Shown here: positions 14,398 to 23,141 of the stretch, piece by piece
Numbering within the stretch: the stretch's first letter is position 1
Layout: each line of letters begins with the position of its first letter
NCBI RefSeq assembly: GCF_000003605.2
Contig: NW_003151255.1
Location: 663,152 to 695,180, forward strand
Origin: Saccoglossus kowalevskii
Taxonomy: Eukaryota > Hemichordata > Enteropneusta > Harrimaniidae
Length of the DNA stretch: 32,029 nucleotides
Reading direction: 5' to 3'
Position numbers and translations under genes: made by a program
Notes under the pieces: model-generated
Told to the model about the DNA's origin: nothing
Database searches by the model: none
The model's input: the letters and a program-made list of their open reading frames with translations, nothing else

Positions 14398-14556
14398 CAG
14401 TGGCGGATCTAGGGGGTCTTGGGGTCGGGACCCCCCCCCCCCTCGTTGAAAAATGTATTAAAGTTGTTTTTGTGTAATATAAAAAAATCATTAACTTAGT
14501 TTATATTTCATTTTAAAGTTTGGATCCCCCCATAAAAAATCCTGTATCTGCCTATG
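14398..14556. mobile_element. hAT-like miniature element with degenerate inverted ends
   Basis: The left end cagtggcggatctagg (14398) and the right end read in reverse, cataggcagatacagg (14556-14541), agree at 11 of 16 positions. The CAGTGGCGGAT...GGGG terminus is of a kind seen in hAT-type non-autonomous elements of invertebrates (general knowledge, not searched). The interior contains a 12-base C run (14431-14442) and a g-rich/c-rich pair near each end; no coding capacity. The 8-base flanks (aatgatac, gatatatt) do not match, so a target-site duplication is not shown. Confidence 0.45.
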
Positions 14557-14828
14557 GATATATTTACTCACGTTACTCAGCTATGCCATGTTCGGTGGAT
14601 TGACACAAAGCATACACAATTCACATTTAAGTATTTTCTCTTCCAAAACTCGCAAACATATGTACATGCTCATATAGTCGTCGTCTTTATGATCAGTTTT
14701 GATTTGTTAATGTTGAAGTAATTGTACTGTGAATAAATGTACGCATGTACAAATTTAGGGCTGACATCGATACTGCTCTGAAACGTTAGTATGTATAAAC
14801 ATATTCAATGCCACATGTGTACATACAT

Positions 14829-14938
14829 CAGAGGCGGCGGCATGGGGTGGGGTTCTACTCACCACATCTTACGACGCTACATAGGCGCAAGTGGTCGCGC
14901 AATTGTTTTCCCGGGGACCCCCGGTGCCGTCGCCACTG
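14829..14938. mobile_element. Second hAT-like miniature element, about 110 bases
   Basis: The left end cagaggcggcggcatggggt and the right end read in reverse, cagtggcgacggcaccgggg, agree at 15 of 20 positions. They share the CAG.GGCG start with the element 270 bases to the left. It forms an unusually GC-rich island in AT-rich DNA. The flanking 8-mers (acatacat and cacatctg) differ, so insertion is not proved. The plus-strand open frame across it (14791-15066) has no recognisable domain. Confidence 0.4.
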
Positions 14939-17397
14939 CACATCTGTTCGAACTACTAGACCTTAACAATTGCCACCACTTTTCACTTGCTTTGAAATTA
15001 CATAACAAATATTTATCCATGTCATTTTGTTGTTATAGTTTGATGAACGAATGTTTCCATCGCTAAACCACACAGGCATAAATATATAATAGCAATAATC
15101 CCGACCGAAGTTGGTATACCACTCTATAATTTATTTCATATCGATATGGGTATTGCTTAAGAACTTTCTTCTGTGGTAAGCAACTTATGCATTATGGCAT
15201 ACATCTTGGTCACAGTTGTTAAAAAACTGCTATGTGTGAATTTTCATGCAGAGCTCATGTAGATAGTCCTGATTGAGCGGGAAACAAGTTAGTTCATGGT
15301 AGTTATCAGTTTTTCAAAATAAGGCGTTTTTTATCAGTGAACAGAATAAACTACTGCTAAATATAAAGATAAAGCATTGAAACTAAGATCAGATTTGTAT
15401 GTACAGAAAATGTTATTTTCATACATACTTACATTATTATAAATAATATTATTGTCTTTTAGCATTTTAGTTTCGTTATTCCGTAGTAAGAATGTAATAA
15501 CCATGCAACGTACATTTCAAAAGTCAATAATACCTTAACATGAACGATCGTTAAAATATCATTCTTAATACACGCATTAATAACGCAATTGCGTGTAATG
15601 TACACTCAGTAACTAGTAATGCTTTTCTCATGCTTTGTTGGGGAGTAATATACATGCATTGAGAAATATTAGCGTATAATATATTGAGTATTGAGCATAA
15701 TATAGAGTCTCTGGATTGCCTGGGACTATTAAATTAACTAGTTTCTTGTCTAGAATCGGATTTTGAACCATTGGCGTGGACCATGTGAATGTTGCTTCAT
15801 AGACTCGATAAATCCGATAGCACATAGTGACGAATTGAAAACTCCATTTTTGGCAATGTATACGTTTCATACTGTTTATCACCGTAATAAAAACATAATG
15901 TGTGCTCTTTTTAGCGCGTTCCGTATCTCATTCGCTTATATAAAGCTATGCCTTGCAACCGTTTACCGACAGTTCGTCGCATGGATGTTGGAATTTGTGG
16001 AGATTCTTAGATATGAATATATTCACAGGTACATGGACACATTAATAACTTTTCTCCTAACTGGTGGGTAATTCTATCAGCGGTCTTTCCAAATCGCAAG
16101 CGAATTTAAGAACCGGTTTGCCAAGGAATATGTATCGAATATGTATGTACGAATCTCACGTAAAGCCAAGTTATGCTACTTGAAAACGGAAATGTACCTC
16201 GGATAATGTCAAAATCAAACCGCAGGACAAAAGATTTTCCACTAAAACATAAAACATTTTATATTATTTTAATTACACTCTAGTAATTTTATACAGTGAA
16301 GTATGCAAAGTTCAGACTTTGCTTATGCACGTATATATAAAATGTTGTGAACACTGAGCGCCAGCTTTCTGTCAAATTCAAATAATGTCTACACCCATAC
16401 GCATATACCTTACGTGACATAGCAACTGCGATCACCTACTTATTAAAATGAGGCGCTTGCTGATTGGATATATTGAAGTAATTCATTTATAATAATTAGA
16501 ACTAACAATAACTTCATAATATCATTTCCGGATTGGTCAATCACAACATCAATTTGATTTGTACAAATGTATATTTAATAAAACGATTATAATTACCACA
16601 ACTGCTCTTCACTACAATTTCAATCGCAAACACTATTATTACAACTATTAATTACACTATATGATATATTCTTGAATATTTGTTGTTTTGCGTTTGTTTT
16701 ATTCATTGCATAACATCACTTTCTGTATCAGTTAACTACATACTATACAGAATATTTTCATTTTTAAAATTCGGTCACATTGTTCAATAACCTTTACTCC
16801 GTATTAAATTATATGGGTCATTTTGTCAAATATGGGATTGTCTGATCACAATTAAAATTGACTTCTGTATAATGAAACATACACATACTACTAGGTGAAC
16901 AGGTAGTTTATTTACGATCGATTGAAAAATATAATTGTGACAATTTAATTGTCAATTGTCAGAAAAAAATAATCCACTTCACTGAAAATGCCTTATCCTA
17001 AGAGCTCTAGTAAATATGTTTGTAGGATATTATATAGTTTTGTTCATATATAATATATATTAAATGTTATACATATATGAAAATGACGGTGAAGCACACA
17101 CAAAATCAAGGGTATCTAAGAACTTATTTTGTACCACATTCCGTCTGTCTTGCTGATGGCAAAGCACTCGTCAGTAGCTTAGTAGACCGATGTCAGACGT
17201 GTCAGTTACTGTATTGCCTGCAAATACATGTTTGTCAAAGCATTAGTCTTCGAAATCTAACACATTATTGCGAATGTTGTACATGTAATCATGAGGTTGG
17301 ATGTTTTAATGGATGAGTCACCACCCTGGTATTACATATATAACCATATAACTGCTTTAGTTCTATAATTGTTTTAGTTCTTGTAGCGAAATTGTAC
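14939..17397. other. Non-coding stretch, one doubtful lectin-like patch
   Basis: Nothing firm is seen. A minus-strand open frame around 15720-15830 contains 'FTWST...VPGNPE', which recalls the third part of a C-type lectin domain, but splice phases do not fit the exon at 17.4 kb (see rejected items). Confidence 0.45.
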
Positions 17398-17505
17398 TGT
17401 CCTATCCATACATAGTCATCACATTGTGTACATGAACTCAATATAAGGTCCCGGATGAAATCGTTCGTTGACTCACCATCTACATTCACTAACGATGCGC
17501 CGGCA
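17398..17505 (-). CDS. CTLD-like exon downstream of the LINE
   Basis: This is a 108-base exon bounded by an acceptor (ctactacag, ending 17506) and a donor (gtacaa from 17397). It enters and leaves in phase 2. The translation contains GASLVNV, ESTNDFIRDLI and DDYVWIGQ, which follow the middle of a C-type lectin domain (G-x-x-L-V-x-[IV], E-x-x-x-F-[IL], W-[IL]-G). It carries two extra cysteines just before the WIG motif. It could be part of a further CTLD of the main gene upstream, now separated by the LINE, or belong to a neighbouring lectin gene. Its flanking exons were not identified with confidence; a 30-base candidate at 18161-18190 would keep phase. Confidence 0.5.
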
Positions 17506-18160
17506 CTGTAGTACATTGCATAAGTATAAATATTTAGTAGAATGCTAACTCAGTATATGTACAAATTCGACATATTGCAAATATTTGTTATATTTGTTAT
17601 AATTTTTCTTAATATGTCGTTATCATCTTTAAATATCATTTTTATTTTAGTCATATCGGTATTTATATAATTCGTATGTGCTTTTTGTAGTTAGTGTATT
17701 CGATCAGTAATATAAGTTGAACTAAAATGTACTTACATTTCGCATATATTAATGTTTTCTGCATAGTTTGCAACGAATGAAGATGTCGAATACATATAAC
17801 AGGTATCGTTTGACAGTTGCCATCCTACAATTCAGTCGTTAATGAAATAAGATTATAAGATAATAAGATTATGCATCGGTAATAAAAGCGGCCATAAAAG
17901 AAATGATCATGCTCTACATGAAACGTTCGTACTTTAGTAGTTACATAGTTTTTACAGTGATGATAAATGATCATGACCATATAATAAGATACCTATTTTC
18001 TGGTCTGAACCAGATTCATTCATGACCGTGCAGTCAGCATTGTTTTATTTTATCTCTATTCGACACCTTATAGTGTCATCGTGGAATACTGGTTAGGACT
18101 AACGGTTTTAGCCAGTCGTGAAAAAAATATTATTATTAGAGGATTTGATAAATTACTTAC

Positions 18161-18190
18161 CAAGAGAACATCCAGAAACTGTGTATATAT
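18161..18190 (-). other. Candidate 30-base micro-exon
   Basis: On the minus strand a near-ideal acceptor (caatttttattcag) and a near-ideal donor (gtaagt) enclose exactly 30 bases, open in all three frames. In phase 2 it would join the exon at 17505 and place a cysteine immediately before AGASLV. In phase 0 it reads IYTQFLDVLL, which resembles the CTLD segment before WIG. Ten codons cannot be proved without transcripts. Confidence 0.2.
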
Positions 18191-18462
18191 CTGAATAAAA
18201 ATTGATGATATGCTTAATAATGTCCGAAAATGTCTTATTTTTTGTTTAAATTATACCAATTTTCTTAGTGCGTTACAATTGTGGCATCATTATACGGGTA
18301 ATTATACGGATTATTGAAATAATCATCATTATCTATTTTTTATGTTTCAAATATGTGAGTGTTCATAACTATATACGTATGGAAATTTCAATGGTAATAA
18401 CAGGCAACCATACAGAAGAATAAGCAACAAAGCAGCATGAAATCAATTGTTTAATCCTGATT

Positions 18463-18477
18463 TATATATATATATAT
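18463..18477. repeat. (TA)n run at the LINE 3' end
   Basis: Alternating TA of about 15 bases lies directly 3' of the last coding remnant of the LINE (minus strand). It may be the element's microsatellite-type tail, which some non-LTR elements carry in place of poly(A), or an independent simple repeat. Confidence 0.7.
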
Positions 18478-18566
18478 TTTTATTTTTCAGAAGATAACCA
18501 CATAAATACACGACATTGTACAGAAAAAGAAAAGTATACCCATGTACAGGCAAAGGAAGAAAGAGT

Positions 18567-20169
18567 TCACAACTGGTAGTCGTTATATTTAAAAGTATTG
18601 TACACACGCACCCACTTCTCTGCAAGCTCAGATTGCTTTCCGTTCATACATGCACTTTGATTTTCAACAATATTTTACAACGATAGATGTAGTATCGATC
18701 CATCCGGAGAAATGCATTAAATAATATATTGGCATGATTTTCGACATCACCAAGAATACATTTCATTGCATTTAATGATATGTTGGAATGTGTTATGGTA
18801 CGATACCACTGTAATGCGCATGACCAGAATTTTGAAATAAAAACGCAATCCCAGAAGAGATGAAAATAGTCCTCTATTACTTCCTTACAAAACGTACATA
18901 CAGGATCATCAATCATATTCCATGGGTGAAGAAGACGATTTGATGGCAAAAATTTCATAATAAGCTTGTATTGNNNNNNNNNNNNNNNNNNNNNNNNNNN
19001 NNNNNNNNNNNNNNNNNNNNNNNNNNNNNNNNNNNNNNNNNNNNNNNNNNNNNNNNNNNNNNNNNNNNNNNNNNNNNNNNNNNNNNNNNNNNNNNNNNNN
19101 NNNNNNNNNNNNNNNNNNNNNNNNNNNNNNNNNNNNNNNNNNNNNNNNNNNNNNNNNNNNNNNNNNNNNNNNNNNNNNNNNNNNNNNNNNNNNNNNNNNN
19201 NNNNNNNNNNNNNNNNNNNNNNNNNNNNNNNNNNNNNNNNNNNNNNNNNNNNNNNNNNNNNNNNNNNNNNNNNNNNNNNNNNNNNNNNNNNNNNNNNNNN
19301 NNNNNNNNNNNNNNNNNNNNNNNNNNNNNNNNNNNNNNNNNNNNNNNNNNNNNNNNNNNNNNNNNNNNNNNNNNNNNNNNNNNNNNNNNNNNNNNNNNNN
19401 NNNNNNNNNNNNNNNNNNNNNNNNNNNNNNNNNNNNNNNNNNNNNNNNNNNNNNNNNNNNNNNNNNNNNNNNNNNNNNNNNNNNNNNNNNNNNNNNNNNN
19501 NNNNNNNNNNNNNNNNNNNNNNNNNNNNNNNNNNNNNNNNNNNNNNNNNNNNNNNNNNNNNNNNNNNNNNNNNNNNNNNNNNNNNNNNNNNNNNNNNNNN
19601 NNNNNNNNNNNNNNNNNNNNNNNNNNNNNNNNNNNNNNNNNNNNNNNNNNNNNNNNNNNNNNNNNNNNNNNNNNNNNNNNNNNNNNNNNCATACATACCC
19701 TAATCTTTTCATTATTCGGCTTTGTGTTTTTCCAAGTAGATGGAATGGCTGATACCAACTGATTATACTCGTGATGTGTACATAACTTACCAAACTTTAC
19801 AATAAATTCATCATATTTCATCAATGTACAAGTCTCACAAAATAAATCATTGATAAAGATAATACCAGCATCTACACATTGTTTTCATACAATAGGGTCC
19901 CTGTTGATGCGCACATTGGAATTGTTCCAAATTATTTCCTTCAAAATGTTATATAATCTATCAATTGGGGTATAGTTATATTGCAGCCATGGATAAATAA
20001 TTTCTTTCAAAAAAGCGGAGGGTAATGGGTCGAGAGTACTATGGTCTTTTTTTTCTAAATTTGCGAAAAAGAGTAAAATACCACCAAATTGACCTAGTAT
20101 AGCTTTGTAATATACACTACAGAAAGATTTTGTATTACAATAAAGTCTCGGCATCCAAGCTGCTTTCAA
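18567..20169 (-). pseudogene. LINE ORF2 C-terminal part, interrupted by the gap
   Basis: Upstream of the gap, 19885-20169 encodes a region with MPRLYCNTKSF and NDSN-type linker text as found after the reverse transcriptase of L1-like ORF2. Downstream of the gap the frame to 18644 carries a knuckle C-x2-C-x8-H-x4-C (VCTFC...FHLFWDC), the C-terminal CCHC motif of this group. A frame change near 18650 leads to a short tail with EKWVRVYN and a stop at 18567-18569. What lies in the 716 unknown bases cannot be said. Confidence 0.75.
18974..19689. other. Assembly gap, 716 N
   Basis: This is a run of N inside the LINE. Open frames across it are artefacts of translating N. The gap probably reflects repeat content; its stated length may be an estimate. 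Confidence 1.
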
Positions 20170-20301
20170 TGCAGCATTGAATTCTCTTAAAATGGTTAGG
20201 TTGAGGCCAATTTATCATATGGTTTGTAGACATCGTCTTTTTTTAACCCAATTACGTTTACCTCCCCATAAAAACTGGAAAACTATATTATCATATTTTT
20301 T

Positions 20302-21920
20302 TTAAAAAGCCGCGTCCGGGGAGGGAAAAGACATAAACAAATAAGTAAATTGCGAAATCGCCAAAGATTTTATAATCGTTATTTTACCATATACCGTCAG
20401 ACCCATGCCCTTCCATGGCTGCAACAACTTTCTCACCTTTTCAATGCGATAATTAAAATTCAATGTAGTTATTTGTGAATAATCAACAGGAAGATGTATT
20501 CCAAGCACATCAACAGAAACATCAGCCCAGGTTACAGGATGAGATGTTTCAATAGTAAAGTATTTTTTTATAGACCCAACCCTCAAGACTTTGCATTTAT
20601 CATAATTTGGTTTCAACCCAGAAATAATTGCAAAATTAGACAACATACTTAGCAACGAGTTAAGTGATTCACGGGAAGGATACGTTGGGAAATTCGTGTC
20701 ATCCGCATATTGAGAGATCTTATTCTCTATGGGACCTGTATATAAACCTTTAATTTTGTCACAGCGTCTCACTCGATTTGCCAAATGTTCAACACAAATG
20801 ATAAACAGGTAAGGTGACATGGGGCACCCTGTCTAACACCACGGGAGAGACCAAACTGCATTGAAATATTACCATTATTGATTATACAGCTACTAATATC
20901 CCGGTACATGAGTTTCACCCAGGTTACAAATGATTGACCAAAATTAAAATATTCTAAACTTTTTATAATTAAATGCCATCTCAACTTATCAAATGCTTTT
21001 TCAAAATCAGCTATAAAGACAAATCCCGATTCATCATTTTTTCATACGTTAATTTCCAGCAACCTTCGAATATTGTCTACAATAAATCGACCATGAATGA
21101 ACCCAGTTTGGTCTTCATTAATTATATCTGAGATCACATGTTACACACGAAGAGAAAGACATATTGCAAGGATACGGACATCACAGCACAAAAGAGTTAG
21201 TGGTCTCCAATTTTTTTTAAAAACACTGGGTCTTTGTCTTTTCCCTGGGCATCCTTTTTGAGAAGCAAAGTTAGTAGCCCGGTTTTTGTGACGATGACAT
21301 TTGACTGCATTCATATGAATATTCAAAACAGTGAAGCATGTTGGGGGCTAACTGTGTGAAAAAGCACTTATAAACTTCCACCGGAATACCATCTAAACCA
21401 GGTGATTTTCCAGGTGGAAAAGAGTTGATTGCATTACGTAACTCGGACACTGTGATCATACCCTCGCACAATGACTTTTTCGATTCACTAACGGAATTGT
21501 AATTTACAGGGAAAAATTCACCATAATCTTTCTCTGATGGTTCAACTTCTCCATCCAACGAATATAATTTGTTATAAAAATCCACTACCTCGTTTAGAAT
21601 ATCTTCCGGATTACTAATTATCGTACCATTTGTTAGTGATAATTTGTTTAGATTCTTTCGAGAACAATTTCTTTGAATTAAATTTAAAAAATACTTAGTT
21701 GGCCGTTCCCAGCTAACATCCAGCGTGCTTTCGCACGGATAATGGGACCAGCTGTTTTCATTGAATAATATGATCGTAGTTCATCCTGTTTTATTGCGAG
21801 TTCTTGCAAACTGTCGACGTTAGGGATATCTACAAAGTCAATTAAATTTTGTAATTTATGGATTTCGTCAGGGAGTTTCTTTTCCTTTTGTCTATATTGC
21901 TTACATTTATATGAACTATA
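20302..21920 (-). pseudogene. LINE reverse transcriptase, frame-broken
   Basis: The fragments follow the order of an L1/Tx1 reverse transcriptase. At about 21700-21760 there is a linker with RAKARWML, continuing as ERPTKYFLNL in another frame. At 21271-21585 are FYNKLYS and GKSPGLDGIPVEVYK. At 20769-20984 is GLSRGVRQG. At 20302-20820 are MSPYLFIICVEHLANR and the catalytic ISQYADD (residues 38-41 of that fragment). The step between GVRQG and MSPYLF is a one-base loss near 20820-20830; another frame change is near 21710, and more lie near 21000-21300. The catalytic aspartates are still present, but the reading frame is not intact. Confidence 0.88.
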
Positions 21921-22099
21921 TTTTATACAATGACCTTTAAATGCACATTTAAAAGCATCCCAACATTGTGTGGAGTCGAGGTTCCAGTATTAACTTCAAA
22001 GAATTCTGTAACAAATTGCTTCGACTGGTTGAGAAATTCACTGTCACTCAAAAGTGAAGTATTAAAGTGCCAATACCCTTTACCACGCGGCAAAATGCT

Positions 22100-22850
22100 A
22101 GTTTCAATACCAACAGATATCAAACAATGGTCAGAACGGAACCGTTCACCTATAGTTGCCATAGTAACCTTTGCTACAAAAGAGAAAAGGATGAAAATAT
22201 AATCAATTCGACTAGCTCTTGCCCCCTTCGCCAGAAATACCGTCTAGAGGTCTGATTGCGTAATCGTCAAATGTCCGTTGCATCCCAAGTGAACATTAAA
22301 TTATTAATACTATCTCGTGATTTTGGGTGATAATTATGTAAATTAGTACCCGCTCTGTCAATAGATTCATTTAACACGGTATTAAAATCCCCACAGACAA
22401 TTATTTCTAAAGTATGTTCACAAAATTCACTAAGATTTGAGTTAACACTATCAAAACAATCAGGACTGTCTACATTAGGTCCATATAAACACATCAAAAC
22501 AAAATGAAGTGAATAAACTGTTATGTCGGCCATAATCCACCGACCATCTGTATCATGTCTTATATTGTTAATTACATACGAAAAGTTGTTTTTCAAGCAA
22601 ATATCTACCCCGCGTTGATTGGTTGCAGCATGACTAAATATTATTTCGGCCCCCTGATTTATATAGCAATACGTAGTTGATACAATAAGATGGGAATTTT
22701 GAAATCAAATTCAAATTTCAGACCGAATGTCTGATTACCTTCTTGACAAATAAGGAAATTATCTTCACTACAATTGGTTCGTTTCCAGAAATAGTTGAAT
22801 TCGTAATTCAGTTCTGAAATATAAAAGGATTTATCACAAAATGTTTAAAT
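22100..22850 (-). pseudogene. LINE endonuclease domain, frame-broken
   Basis: This matches the N-terminal apurinic/apyrimidinic-type endonuclease of non-LTR elements. Visible are ICQE (the position of the catalytic glutamate motif, usually LQET), GAEIIFSHAATNQRGV, MCLYGPN, VCGDFNTVL (the GDFN motif) and RSDHCLIS (the SDH motif) near the end. The first part is in a different frame from the next, with a change near 22690, and the SDH part lies in a third frame. It cuts target DNA for insertion in intact family members; this copy cannot be translated whole. Confidence 0.85.
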
Positions 22851-23014
22851 TGTAGCCTTTGCATTTGTATATAAGTGCATTTTAAGTATAGCTATTCTCC
22901 ACATCACGTAGTGTTCCATTCACAGTTGTTTAACATTTACAAATACACGGTATTTGTGACTTAAATGCCAACCCCACGAACCTACGAACCTACGCAATCC
23001 CTAGACTGAGGCGT

Positions 23015-23141
23015 CTAACTGGTGAACATTGCTTCATCTTGTACAATTGTTTGATCCGTATACACCAATGCATTTACTACATCGCCATAGTGCAGTCCAA
23101 ACCACCAATTTTTAGTACTTTCACTCAGCAAAGCTTGGTGC
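23015..23141 (-). CDS. Second CTLD, middle exon (3' limit uncertain)
   Basis: After an acceptor (tattttctcag, ending 23142) the frame reads HQALLSESTKNWWFGLHYGD, followed by VYTDQT and DEAMF, then a stop at 23015-23017. WWFGL sits where CTLDs have W-[IL]-G-L, and VYTDQT where they have W-x-D-G-T. It follows naturally after RLATIENRGTQ of the exon at 24017, but the acceptor is phase 2 and that donor is phase 0, so a direct join shifts frame. The true donor is not clear: candidates are a GT at 23018-23019 or earlier ones near gtaaat. A final CTLD exon with the last cysteines was not found. Confidence 0.45.

Larger units (their letters stand above)
18463..22860 (-). mobile_element. Degenerate L1/Tx1-type LINE retrotransposon
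   Basis: In minus-strand order the remains are: an apurinic-endonuclease-like domain, a linker with RPTKYFLNL, a reverse transcriptase with PGLDGIP, GVRQG and YADD, and a C-terminal CCHC knuckle. The 3' end is near a (TA)n run at 18463-18477. The linker sequence and the C-terminal knuckle point to the L1/Tx1 group; this is family knowledge, not a search. No ORF1 was found upstream of 22860, so the copy is either 5'-truncated or too decayed there. Several frame changes split the coding region, so it cannot make a complete protein. It is in the same orientation as the lectin gene and lies between two CTLD-like exons, so it is probably intronic. Confidence 0.9.

Noticed and set aside
15628-15882. 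Minus-strand frame with FTWST and VPGNPE, like the third part of a CTLD
   Set aside because: The resemblance is limited to a few residues, the expected Trp after it is Leu, the nearby acceptors give phase 1 while the 17.4 kb exon ends in phase 2, and no good donor follows.
17077-17316. Plus-strand cysteine-rich frame of 79 codons
   Set aside because: Cysteine spacing fits no family I know, there is no signal peptide and it has no partner exons; likely chance.
18088-18116. Imperfect inverted repeat (actggttag ... ttagccagt) as a hairpin or transposon end
   Set aside because: Arms are short and mismatched, with no flanking duplication or second copy seen.
18644-19824. Long open frames of 245-350 codons around 19 kb on both strands
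   Set aside because: Most of their length is the run of N; only the LINE part on the minus strand at the edges is real sequence.
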